From CBIHNH01 sp966211425 (GTDB lineage: Bacteria; Patescibacteriota; Saccharimonadia; Saccharimonadales; Saccharimonadaceae), in the NCBI GenBank assembly GCA_966211425.1, contig CBIHNH010000002.1, positions 1 to 43,728 on the forward strand: DNA of 43,728 bases. Reading direction: 5' to 3'. Made by a program: the position numbers and the translations under genes. Within the stretch, counting starts at the first letter, position 1. Each line of letters starts with the position of its first letter. The notes beneath the pieces were generated by a model. The model saw nothing but the letters and a program-made list of their open reading frames with translations. It was not told the DNA's origin and did not search any database. This document shows, piece by piece, positions 8,090 through 15,404 of the stretch.

Positions 8090-8236
8090 ATGTCACGCAC
8101 AAAAAGAAGTAACGAAAAGTTCACCCAGGAGTCGCGACTTGCGACACCGTACAAAAGACACCAGCGGCGGAAACTACTTCGAGAGTTTGAAAGGGAGTAT
8201 ATTGGACACAATAAGAACCCTATGATTGAACTCTAA
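8090..8236 (+). CDS. Small basic hypothetical protein, 48 aa
   Basis: A short gene with a good ribosome binding site (GGGAGG at 8079-8084) and a stop just before a strong terminator. It translates as MSRTKRSNEKFTQESRLATP followed by YKRHQRRKLLREFEREYIGH and NKNPMIEL. It is very basic in the first 30 residues, suggesting nucleic-acid or ribosome contact (inference). It probably shares a transcript with the 61-residue protein upstream. No family recognised. Confidence 0.6.
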   Translation: MSRTKRSNEKFTQESRLATPYKRHQRRKLLREFEREYIGHNKNPMIEL

Positions 8237-8257
8237 ATTTACAGGCACCTGAAATCC

Positions 8258-8291
8258 GTAAAAACACCCATAGCACAATGGGTGTTTTTAC
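8258..8291. terminator. Bidirectional intrinsic terminator
   Basis: A perfect 13-bp stem (8258-8270 with 8279-8291) with an 8-nt loop; an A-run on the left and a T-run on the right make it functional on either strand. Confidence 0.85.
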
Positions 8292-8331
8292 ATTAGGAAA
8301 CGTGTTTGCAAATAAGGCAAAGATATAAACA

Positions 8332-8347
8332 TGTAACAAATATCACA
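8332..8347. promoter_or_regulatory. Crp-like operator, TGTAA-N6-TCACA
   Basis: A 5-6-5 site with one mismatch from TGTGA-N6-TCACA. Its centre is at about -42.5 relative to the start predicted from the extended -10 TGTTACGCT (8367-8375), the classical class II activator position. Confidence 0.55.
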
Positions 8348-8366
8348 TACAGTTGCTAGGCCAGCT

Positions 8367-8375
8367 TGTTACGCT
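8367..8375 (+). promoter_or_regulatory. Extended -10 promoter of the 132-aa membrane protein
   Basis: TGTTACGCT (TG-n-TACGCT). There is no good -35, as expected for an activator-dependent promoter. It sits inside a small inverted repeat, CCAGC-N7-GCTGG (8361-8377). Confidence 0.5.
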
Positions 8376-8403
8376 GGAAACAAGTCAGGAAAGGAGGCTG
8401 AAA

Positions 8404-8799
8404 ATGACCGGAAATAAACCCTTGATCGCTAGCGTGCTGATCTTTGTGCTAGCTCTTATCTATGGCGGCATTTACCAATCCAGCTCATTTCTTATGAGTT
8501 TGGCTGATACGTCGCTCCCATACACGGTGCTGCGAGGCGGTGTCGCGGTACTGCTCGTTATACTGCTACTGTCGAAACCGCCGCGCTCGTATCTCGTACG
8601 AATGACTGTCGGGATCGCCTCGGTAGTGCTGGCAGCTCTGTCGATAGGAATGCTCTATAGCTATGAAGTGCGTGTATTTGATGCGGTCGTATTCCTTGAG
8701 GTTGCCATCATCTTTGCCCTTGAAGCTCTCGAAGTCCGCACGATACACGTCAAAGAAAAGTACTTACCGCCTAAGAAAATCAACGTTAGGACTGCGTAG
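8404..8799 (+). CDS. Four-helix membrane protein of unknown function
   Basis: 132 residues with four membrane segments (about 5-25, 40-58, 66-84, 88-108) and a short basic cytoplasmic tail (VKEKYLPPKKINVRTA). The frame is open from 8353, but ATG 8404 follows a strong ribosome binding site (AAAGGAGG), so it is the start. No family recognised. It has a long leader, an extended -10 and a Crp-like site, so it is probably induced by the Crp/Fnr-family regulator encoded 0.7 kb away. It is followed 45 nt later by the penicillin-binding protein. Confidence 0.7.
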   Translation: MTGNKPLIASVLIFVLALIYGGIYQSSSFLMSLADTSLPYTVLRGGVAVLLVILLLSKPPRSYLVRMTVGIASVVLAALSIGMLYSYEVRVFDAVVFLEVAIIFALEALEVRTIHVKEKYLPPKKINVRTA

Positions 8800-8844
8800 G
8801 CAGTTGCGATACATCGACAGTTTTGATGTTAATATAGAGAAACG

Positions 8845-11259
8845 ATGGTACGACAAGGCAGATACACGAAACGGCCGGGTACGGTGCAGCGCAGTCGGAA
8901 CTTTTTTAGACGACACTGGCAGACATTCCAAGGACTGAGCCGGCGCAAGAAAATACTCCTTATCGCGACACCGATAGTTGCTTTTCTCGTCCTTACGCCG
9001 ATCATAACGTACTTGGTTCTGCTTCGCGACATCAGTGATCCGGAACGCCTGATGAACCGGAATAATACCGGGGTTCAGCTCGTTGATATACGAGGCGAGG
9101 TCTTTTTTAGTACCGGTTCGAATAAAGCACTTGAGAGGCTAAGTCTGGATCAGATATCCGACTTTACCGAAAAAGCCCTCATCGCCAGTGAGGACAAGTC
9201 ATTTTACCAACATGAAGGTTTCTCGGTGCGAGCGATCATGGGCGCCGTGTATAACAACCTCACGGGTGCTGCCGGGGGAGGTTCGACCCTGACCCAGCAG
9301 CTAGTCAAAAACACCCTGCTCTCGAGCGAGCGGTCATTCCTGCGCAAGTACCAGGAACTGTTCATGGCAATCGCCGTTGAGCAGAAGTACACCAAGGACG
9401 AGATACTTGATATGTACCTCAACTCGGTTTTCTTTGGTGAAGGTGCATTTGGTATCGATGAAGCAGCGAAGGTTTATTTCAACAAACCTGCGAGCGATCT
9501 GACGCTAGCCGAGAGCTCGATGCTGATCGGGCTGCTGCCCGCACCAGGCGCGTATTCGCCGATCAACGGTGACCAAGAGAAGGCAAAGCAACGTCAGACA
9601 TACGTGCTCAAGCGCATGGTTGAGGACGGCATGATCACTAGTGCCGAGAAAGACGCCGCTCTATCCGAACAGCTCGCCTACGCCGAGGTAAAGCCGGTAG
9701 TATACGAAAACGCGTCGCACTTCACAGAGATGGTTCTAAATGAGTTGTACGACAAGTACGGCGAGGAAAAAACCAAACGTTCAGGCTACAGGGTGATGAC
9801 CACGCTCGACCTCGCTTGGCAAAAACAAGCCGAGTCAATCATCTCGGATCGCATTGCCATTAGCGCTTCTGGCGGTGGTCGTAACGCGGCGCTTGTCGCC
9901 ATCGACCCAAAGACCGGCGCAGTTCGATCACTCGTTGGTAGTGTAGATTACGATGACCCAGTGTTCGGTAAAGTAAACATGGCGACGACCGCCCGGCAGC
10001 CGGGTTCGAGTTTTAAGCCGATTTATTTCACTGAGGCAATCGATCAAAAAGTGATCACGGCGGCAACTGTCATCCAGGACGAAGCAACCGATTTCGGTGG
10101 GTACAAGCCGAACAACTATGACTTCAAATTCCGGGGCGACATCACGGTACGAAACGCGCTCGCTCAGTCGCTCAATATACCGGCAGTAAAAGTCATGGAG
10201 AAGCTCGGAGTCAAAGAGGCGATCAGCAAAGCCCGCGAGATGGGCATCAAAACTGTTGACCCTGATCACGACTACGGTCTCAGCCTCGCGCTCGGTGCTG
10301 CCGAGGCTCGTCCGATCGACATGACCAACGCCTACGCCGCGTTTGCCGATGGCGGACGTCAGCACGAAGTGGCGTTGATAGACCACATCGAGAACAAGTA
10401 CGGTGAAACGATCTTTCGACATGATGCAAAAAGTAAGCGAGTCCAGTCTTCGGAAGCATCGTTTATCATCTCGGATATCTTGTCAGACAATACAGCCCGC
10501 GCTCCGACGTTCGGCAGCCGTCTGAACATCCCGGGACGTGATGTGGCCGTAAAGACAGGAAGCACCGATGATAACCGAGACGCCTGGACGATTGGCTTTA
10601 CGCCGAGTCTCGCAGTCGGTGTCTGGGTGGGCAATAACGAAAACGAAGTCATGACCGCCGGTGGTTCATCGATGGCTGGACCGATCTGGAGTAAATCGAT
10701 GCAGGCATTCCTGGCCGATACACCGAAGGAGGAATTCTCACAACCGAGTAGCGTCAAGAAAGCGCTTGCCTGTACGGCATCTGGAGGCTCGTACGAAGAG
10801 TTCTTTATCAACGGCACGGTTCCAGATAAGAACTGCAAATCTACAGCTCCACCTCCACAGCAGCAAGAAGAGGAAGATCGAGCAAAGAAAGATACCGATG
10901 GTGATGGCGTGATTGATTCCGAAGACAAGTGTCCGACTGTTGCCGGCGTGGCGGCTGAGGATGGATGTGAGGTGCCAGAAGAGGATCCAGAAACTGTCGA
11001 TACCGATGGTGATGGCGTGATTGATTCCAAAGACAAATGTCCGTCAACGCCGGCAGGAGCTGAGGTGGACGGACAAGGTTGTGAAAAAGATGATACCGAA
11101 GAAGACCTTGATACCGACGGTGACGGCTATCCGGACTCGATCGACCAGTGCGATAATCTAGCGGCTGGACCGACTCCTAGCAGTACGAAGCCTGGCTGTC
11201 CTGCTCAGTCTTCTCCGCAGCCACAGGGCACACTGGTTCCAGTTCGTCGTTATGCCTAG
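8845..11259 (+). CDS. Class A penicillin-binding protein with thrombospondin type 3 tail
   Basis: A bifunctional peptidoglycan synthase. A basic cytoplasmic stretch and a membrane anchor (about 38-58) precede a GT51 glycosyltransferase with catalytic Glu116 in SEDKSFYQHEGF and GGSTLTQQLVKN, then a transpeptidase with S388-S-F-K391, SLNIP and K570-T-G572. The C-terminal tail (about 683-775) has three thrombospondin type 3 calcium-binding repeats (DTDGDGVIDS-x-DKCP and DTDGDGYPDSIDQC) separated by acidic linkers, which is unusual for a PBP and suggests attachment or calcium-dependent structure outside the cell. The start ATG lies 9 nt after TGTTAATAT (extended -10). It overlaps the methyltransferase gene by 8 nt. 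Confidence 0.93.
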   Translation: MVRQGRYTKRPGTVQRSRNFFRRHWQTFQGLSRRKKILLIATPIVAFLVLTPIITYLVLLRDISDPERLMNRNNTGVQLVDIRGEVFFSTGSNKALERLSLDQISDFTEKALIASEDKSFYQHEGFSVRAIMGAVYNNLTGAAGGGSTLTQQLVKNTLLSSERSFLRKYQELFMAIAVEQKYTKDEILDMYLNSVFFGEGAFGIDEAAKVYFNKPASDLTLAESSMLIGLLPAPGAYSPINGDQEKAKQRQTYVLKRMVEDGMITSAEKDAALSEQLAYAEVKPVVYENASHFTEMVLNELYDKYGEEKTKRSGYRVMTTLDLAWQKQAESIISDRIAISASGGGRNAALVAIDPKTGAVRSLVGSVDYDDPVFGKVNMATTARQPGSSFKPIYFTEAIDQKVITAATVIQDEATDFGGYKPNNYDFKFRGDITVRNALAQSLNIPAVKVMEKLGVKEAISKAREMGIKTVDPDHDYGLSLALGAAEARPIDMTNAYAAFADGGRQHEVALIDHIENKYGETIFRHDAKSKRVQSSEASFIISDILSDNTARAPTFGSRLNIPGRDVAVKTGSTDDNRDAWTIGFTPSLAVGVWVGNNENEVMTAGGSSMAGPIWSKSMQAFLADTPKEEFSQPSSVKKALACTASGGSYEEFFINGTVPDKNCKSTAPPPQQQEEEDRAKKDTDGDGVIDSEDKCPTVAGVAAEDGCEVPEEDPETVDTDGDGVIDSKDKCPSTPAGAEVDGQGCEKDDTEEDLDTDGDGYPDSIDQCDNLAAGPTPSSTKPGCPAQSSPQPQGTLVPVRRYA
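10891..11035 (+). repeat. Duplicated thrombospondin type 3 repeat unit
   Basis: Bases 10891-10920 and 11000-11029 are identical over 30 nt and stay near-identical after it, with an offset of 109 nt. The identity at synonymous positions suggests recent duplication or gene conversion inside the PBP tail. Confidence 0.75.
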
Positions 11260-11890
11260 ACCCACAGCTATCGACAGCTTGCTGGAGCGTTACCCCGTCA
11301 TATCCGATCAGGTGGATAAAGGCGAACTTCGGATTATCCTCAGTGAGCTACACAGTCGTCTCGCTATCACGCCTCACGATGCATCGGTCGTTGAGCTTGG
11401 CTGTTATATCGGAACGACATCGCTGTTCATCCGCCGATTGCTCGACATACAAGCACAGCAGGTGGCTTTTCATGTCTATGATTCTTTCGTAGGCCTGCCC
11501 GAGAAAACAACCAAAGATCTCAGTCCGGCCGGTGAACAGTTTCGTGCCGGTGAGCTAGCGGTGAGCAGAAAAGTTTTTGAGCTGCAGTTCAAAAAAGCAA
11601 ATCTCAGGCTGCCAGTTATACATAAAGGGTGGTTTAGTGAGATCGCTGCGGCCGATGTACCTGATGGTATCTGTTTCGCGTACCTCGATGGGGATTACTA
11701 TGAGTCGATCAGAGATAGCCTATGCGCTATCGAAACAAATCTACTGCCGGACGCCACGATCGTCGTCGATGATTATGCAAATGAAGCGCTTCCGGGCGCC
11801 AGACGAGCCGTTGATGAATGGCTCCGCGGTAGAGCTGCCTCGCTCCGGGTCGAGTCATCGCTTGCTATTATTCACCTACAAAACACTTGA
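11252..11890 (+). CDS. TylF/MycF-like SAM-dependent methyltransferase
   Basis: A class I methyltransferase: VVELGCYIGTTSLFIRRLL (motif I, about residues 46-64), the family-typical VYDSFVGLPEKT, GWFSEI, AYLDGDYYESIRDSL and IVVDDYANEALPGARRAVDEW. These match the TylF/macrocin O-methyltransferase family, which methylates sugar hydroxyls using a metal ion held by Asp residues in the DGD and DDY motifs. The substrate is probably a glycan or other small molecule here; it cannot be deduced. It overlaps the PBP by 8 nt, hinting at a cell-envelope sugar. Confidence 0.82.
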   Translation: MPRPTAIDSLLERYPVISDQVDKGELRIILSELHSRLAITPHDASVVELGCYIGTTSLFIRRLLDIQAQQVAFHVYDSFVGLPEKTTKDLSPAGEQFRAGELAVSRKVFELQFKKANLRLPVIHKGWFSEIAAADVPDGICFAYLDGDYYESIRDSLCAIETNLLPDATIVVDDYANEALPGARRAVDEWLRGRAASLRVESSLAIIHLQNT

Positions 11891-11916
11891 CATACATTTC
11901 ATACTTTCCATACAAT
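11887..11916 (+). promoter_or_regulatory. Promoter of the AbrB-type regulator/MFS operon
   Basis: TTGACA (11887-11892), 18-nt spacer, TACAAT (11911-11916), then 8 nt to the ATG. The -35 overlaps the end of the methyltransferase gene. Confidence 0.75.
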
Positions 11917-11924
11917 AGTGGGTA

Positions 11925-12158
11925 ATGTACGATAAAAAACTATATGGAACCGCAACCGTCGGCACTAAGGGCCAAGTCGTTATTCCGGCTGATGCTCGTG
12001 AAGATCTCTGTATTGAGTCAGGCGATCGGCTGTATGTTGTTGGTTCGATCGAACGAAAGTGGATCGGCTTCATCAAAGAAGAACAACTTCGTGAGATAGT
12101 TGACCATATAACGGACAACGCCGAGAGCTACAAGCGCTTGCTGGACGAACAGGCATAG
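11925..12158 (+). CDS. AbrB/MazE/SpoVT-type DNA-binding protein
   Basis: 77 residues: an N-terminal swapped-hairpin domain (GTATVGTKGQVVIPADAREDLCIESGDRLYVVG) typical of AbrB/SpoVT transcription factors and MazE-type antitoxins, followed by a helical tail. There is no toxin gene next to it. Instead a DHA2-type exporter starts 4 nt after its stop, so it is most likely the local regulator of that exporter and perhaps of its own promoter. The ATG is 8 nt behind the -10 box, so the transcript is nearly leaderless. Confidence 0.87.
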   Translation: MYDKKLYGTATVGTKGQVVIPADAREDLCIESGDRLYVVGSIERKWIGFIKEEQLREIVDHITDNAESYKRLLDEQA

Positions 12159-12162
12159 CCCC

Positions 12163-13851
12163 ATGAATCATCATATGCCGCTTCGAAACAAATTGATCAT
12201 CATGCTCTCGGTCATGGCGTCGCTGTTCCTTGTGGCGCTCGATCAGACTATCATCGCGACTGCACTCGGCAGGATCGTCGAGGATTTTAATTCGTTTAGC
12301 AGCCTGAGCTGGATTGTTACGTCCTACTTGCTGACGACGACGGTTACGGTGCCGATCGCCGGTAAGTTCTCTGACCTGTTTGGTCGGCGTACTATGTTGC
12401 TGATCGGAGTCGCGATCTTTGGTGCGAGTTCACTCATGAGCGGGTTGGCAGGTGATATCAACCAGCTCGTTTTATGGCGCGCCGTGCAGGGTATCGGTGG
12501 TGGAATTATCACTGCGAACGCCTTTACGATCGTCGGAGACCTGTTTGCCGCTCGCGAACGCGGACGGTGGCAAGGGCTGATTGGGGCCGTGTTTGGCCTC
12601 AGTTCGGTTATCGGACCGCTGCTCGGTGGTTGGTTAACCGATGGCCAGTCGATACTCGGACTGGCAACCGACTGGCGCTGGACGTTTTACATAAATGTAC
12701 CGGTCGCCATCGCTGCATTTGCTCTCATCGCGATATTTTGTCCACCGCTCCGTCACGCAAAGCGCCCGCGTATCGACTATATAGGCGCTGGCCTACTGAC
12801 CGCTGCACTGGCGACTATCGTTCTGGCTGTCGATAATACCGAGTCGATATTTGGCGATGTGATGAATACGCTTAACCTCTCGCTTGGCGGCCTTCGACTC
12901 ATCATGGGCGTGAGTGTTGCGGCGTTGATTGCCGGGTTTATCTGGGTAGAACGACGCGCCGATGAGCCCGTCTTGCCGCTATGGTTTTTCCGTAATCGAA
13001 CCTTCTCGCTCACGATGGTGATTGCTATGCTGTTCGGCGTTGGTTTTATGGGATCTATCCTCTACTTGACGCAGTTTAACCAGCAGGTTTTCGGTGCCAA
13101 TGCGACCGAGTCAGGGCTCATGCTGATCCCAATGGTAGCCGGGATAATGACGTCGAGCATCGGTGGCGGACAGATTATCTCGCGCACCGGAAAATATAAA
13201 CGGTTCATGGAATTCGGTATTATCCTTGCGACGGTCATGGTGGGGCTGCTTACGACACTGACACCTGAGTCGAGCTATATCTACGAAGCGGTCATCATTA
13301 CATTGCTTGGGTTTGGCCTCGGGTTTGTGATGCCGATAATGAACATCGCGGTCCAAAACGAGTTCGAACAAAAGGAGCTGGGCGTTGCGACGAGCTCCAT
13401 CCAGACCTTTCGCGGTCTCGGCTCAACGGTTGGTATCGCAGTATTCGGTGCCATGCTAACCAGTGGCATAACAACGAACCTGACGGATATTCAGACCGAT
13501 CCCTACGTTAGGCAGCTCGCCTCATCGTCAGCAGTAAAGCAGATCGGTGATCTGAGTGATCCGAACACGCTGCTGACTATCAACTCTCCGGATATAAAAC
13601 AGAGAATAACTGACAGTACTGAGTCGGCTTTAGGGGCCACACCTGCCCCAAACCGGGAGAAAGTTCTTCAGCAGTTCCAGCACAACCAAGCCGAGTACTC
13701 TAGTAAAGTCGTCCATGCGTTCAGTGATTCACTCCGACATATCTTCCTCGTCTCCGCGGGATTGATGCTGCTCGCCGGTGTACTGGTCTTTTTCATCGAA
13801 GAGCGAGAACTCAAGCGTGCCTCACCTGACGCGACTCCCGGTGAGATGTAA
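12163..13851 (+). CDS. DHA2-family MFS drug exporter (14 TM)
   Basis: A 562-residue major facilitator of the EmrB/QacA (DHA2) type: LDQTIIATALGRI (motif D1 of 14-TM exporters) in TM1, motif A GKFSDLFGRRTMLL, motif B WRAVQGIGGGIITANAF, and motif C GLSSVIGPLLGGWLTD. Fourteen hydrophobic segments can be counted. The family exports hydrophobic drugs or dyes by proton antiport. The soluble loop near residues 440-510 is longer than usual for the family. It is paired with an AbrB-type regulator. Confidence 0.92.
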   Translation: MNHHMPLRNKLIIMLSVMASLFLVALDQTIIATALGRIVEDFNSFSSLSWIVTSYLLTTTVTVPIAGKFSDLFGRRTMLLIGVAIFGASSLMSGLAGDINQLVLWRAVQGIGGGIITANAFTIVGDLFAARERGRWQGLIGAVFGLSSVIGPLLGGWLTDGQSILGLATDWRWTFYINVPVAIAAFALIAIFCPPLRHAKRPRIDYIGAGLLTAALATIVLAVDNTESIFGDVMNTLNLSLGGLRLIMGVSVAALIAGFIWVERRADEPVLPLWFFRNRTFSLTMVIAMLFGVGFMGSILYLTQFNQQVFGANATESGLMLIPMVAGIMTSSIGGGQIISRTGKYKRFMEFGIILATVMVGLLTTLTPESSYIYEAVIITLLGFGLGFVMPIMNIAVQNEFEQKELGVATSSIQTFRGLGSTVGIAVFGAMLTSGITTNLTDIQTDPYVRQLASSSAVKQIGDLSDPNTLLTINSPDIKQRITDSTESALGATPAPNREKVLQQFQHNQAEYSSKVVHAFSDSLRHIFLVSAGLMLLAGVLVFFIEERELKRASPDATPGEM

Positions 13852-13877
13852 CGATACCTATAGTGTGTTTTTTACGC

Positions 13878-13906
13878 TTGCCGACACCACGGCGGCGGAG
13901 TACAAT
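13878..13906 (+). promoter_or_regulatory. Promoter for the riboswitch-controlled transcript
   Basis: TTGCCG (13878-13883), 17-nt spacer, TACAAT (13901-13906). The predicted start near 13913 gives a leader of about 200 nt. Confidence 0.55.
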
Positions 13907-13935
13907 CGATAGTATTAACAAACAAACCCAGAGAC

Positions 13936-14030
13936 GTACGCGGAATCATGTGCAAATCATGAGCTGTGCCGCAACGGTAAATTGAGCAATCTATGAGGGT
14001 AGTTGCTGAATAAGTCCGATACGCGTACGA
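13936..14030 (+). promoter_or_regulatory. Cobalamin riboswitch
   Basis: The outer stem CGTACGCG (13936-13943) pairs perfectly with CGCGTACG (14023-14030). Inside is the conserved core: GGAA (13943-13946), a hairpin TCATG-TGCAAAT-CATGA (13947-13963) that matches the canonical UC-CG-GUGaaAAuC-CG-GA arm by compensatory changes, then GCTGTGCCGCAACGGTAA (13964-13981), and a B12-box-like AAGTCCGATACG (14013-14024). Between them AGCAA/TTGCT and CTA/TAG form a short stem (13986-14008). The order and spacing follow the E. coli btuB leader closely, without large peripheral stems, as in compact (class II) cobalamin riboswitches. Ligand and class cannot be settled by reading. Confidence 0.85.
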
Positions 14031-14078
14031 CTCCAACAGGGCTTCCCGAGCAGGAGATACTTCAACTAGTCGTTCTAG

Positions 14079-14110
14079 CGGTGTTTTCATATTTGGAAGC
14101 ACCGTTTTTA
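14079..14110 (+). terminator. Riboswitch expression platform: intrinsic terminator
   Basis: A 10-bp stem CGGTGTTTTC (14079-14088) with GGAAGCACCG (14095-14104), loop ATATTT, then TTTTT, ending 2 nt before the ATG of the next gene. GCTTCC (14041-14046) is complementary to GGAAGC (14095-14100) in the right arm and could serve as antiterminator. GGAAG in the right arm is also the only ribosome-binding-like sequence, so translation may be blocked too. Confidence 0.75.
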
Positions 14111-14111
14111 T

Positions 14112-15404
14112 ATGCCACATACTATCGAGACAATCAGAGCGAGGGATTACGAACGGTTTGAGGCAAACCGTCGCTTCGAAGAGATGACCGATATCGCCGA
14201 ACGTCTCGGCTACCCGATCGACACGACGATTGAGTATGAGATGAAGCACGGCGCCGCTCACTGTAGAACCGATAACATTGACCGTCCGTTCCATAATCAG
14301 ACGCTACAGGCGCTGCTACGCGGCGAAGCGACATTTATCGGTGACGAGGCGTTCGAGGTCGAGCGGCTACGTCTCGAGCATGAAGAGGCATTGTTGGTAG
14401 ATGCGTTTGGTCGTGGTGAGCTAGACGGTAACGTGCTCATCAAGTTCTCGAAAGTTCCGGACGCGGTCGCGGAGGGACGGACCGGCATCAAAGGATATCG
14501 CCGTGACCTGCTCCGTTCGTTTGTGCGTGTTTACCAGCGCAGCCCAGGCGGTGTTGAGTGCCGTTTATTCACCCTCGATCATAGTAGCCCGGCAGGCCTC
14601 CGAGCTGTCGGAGAGTTGCTCGATATGGATCTCATGGAACCCTCTGAGCAGGTGCTTGCGGCTCATGCCCTCGTGAACGTAACCGCGCCAGCGGAGTTCG
14701 TAGGTCAGCTCGTGGAGCGAGCGAAACTGGTTTATGATGTAGCGCGTGAGGTGGAGACCGGTGAGCGTAGTCATGCCGGGTCGCGGTTCGTCGACAGGCA
14801 GAATGCCATGGCTGAGATCATGAGACAACCTCGGCTAGTCGATCAACATATGCAGGCAATCGCTGACATCATGAGCCTAGGCCGTGGTGAAGCAGCACTT
14901 GAGAGGGAGCGTCGAAATACCGCTGCGGCCATAAAACTTGTCTCAGAGGGTGCCGACATCACCACAAGCGCTGATAGCAGCGTCGCCGACGAAGTTGCGA
15001 GCGGCAACTATGGTCGCGAATGTGCGACGGGCAGTGCTGCTATGAATGGTATGAACCAGACCCAGGCTATGAACATGGAAAATATATGGACCAAAGGCGA
15101 ATGCCAGGTTTGTTTTGCGAAAACGATGGTTGGCTCGTGCCGGGTTTGCGCCACCTGTGCACATGCCGACGACCTGGGCGTTGACCTCCTAAAGTTGCGC
15201 GAGAAAAATCTGCGCAGCCTGGAGCACCAACGAGCATTTGCTCGAACAAGTTTCGGCGAAGCCGCGCCAACGCCGCGCCAACGCCGCGCCGTTCGTCACA
15301 GGCAGCCGGATGAGAAGGTTCGGTCGCGCCAGCGTATCGTGATCGGTGGGGCGGTTACCGAACTATACGATGCCAAGACAGGCGAAATTATACGCGAGGC
15401 TTAG
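14112..15404 (+). CDS. Unrecognised protein with C-terminal zinc ribbon, under cobalamin riboswitch
   Basis: 430 residues, soluble, not recognised. The N-terminal 260 residues are mainly helical and charged (RARDYERFEANRRFEEMTDI...). A low-complexity Met/Asn/Thr stretch follows, then CQVC-x7-CRVC-x2-C (about residues 334-350), a probable zinc-binding ribbon, and a very basic tail (RQRRAVRHRQPDEKVRSRQR). The gene is preceded by a cobalamin riboswitch and terminator, so the product should be made mainly when cobalamin is scarce or abundant, depending on the switch; a role in cobalamin uptake, salvage or replacement is an inference. An 11-nt repeat (15261-15290) lies near the 3' end. The last 4 bases overlap the antiporter gene on the other strand. 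Confidence 0.8.
   Translation: MPHTIETIRARDYERFEANRRFEEMTDIAERLGYPIDTTIEYEMKHGAAHCRTDNIDRPFHNQTLQALLRGEATFIGDEAFEVERLRLEHEEALLVDAFGRGELDGNVLIKFSKVPDAVAEGRTGIKGYRRDLLRSFVRVYQRSPGGVECRLFTLDHSSPAGLRAVGELLDMDLMEPSEQVLAAHALVNVTAPAEFVGQLVERAKLVYDVAREVETGERSHAGSRFVDRQNAMAEIMRQPRLVDQHMQAIADIMSLGRGEAALERERRNTAAAIKLVSEGADITTSADSSVADEVASGNYGRECATGSAAMNGMNQTQAMNMENIWTKGECQVCFAKTMVGSCRVCATCAHADDLGVDLLKLREKNLRSLEHQRAFARTSFGEAAPTPRQRRAVRHRQPDEKVRSRQRIVIGGAVTELYDAKTGEIIREA
15261..15290 (+). repeat. 11-nt tandem repeat in coding sequence
   Basis: Unit GCCGCGCCAAC, two full copies and 8 nt of a third. As 11 is not a multiple of 3, loss or gain of a unit would shift the frame of the basic tail. Confidence 0.8.

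Noticed and set aside
10359..11047. Long minus-strand frames opposite the PBP tail
   Set aside because: Caused by the repetitive GAT/GGT codons of the thrombospondin repeats; Ser/Pro-rich shadow frames.
11925..12158. Toxin-antitoxin module at the AbrB-type gene
   Set aside because: No toxin gene is adjacent; the next gene is a 14-TM exporter 4 nt away.
13872..14294. Minus-strand open frame of 140 codons
   Set aside because: It runs across the riboswitch, terminator and start of the plus-strand gene, has no family resemblance and no promoter or ribosome binding site.
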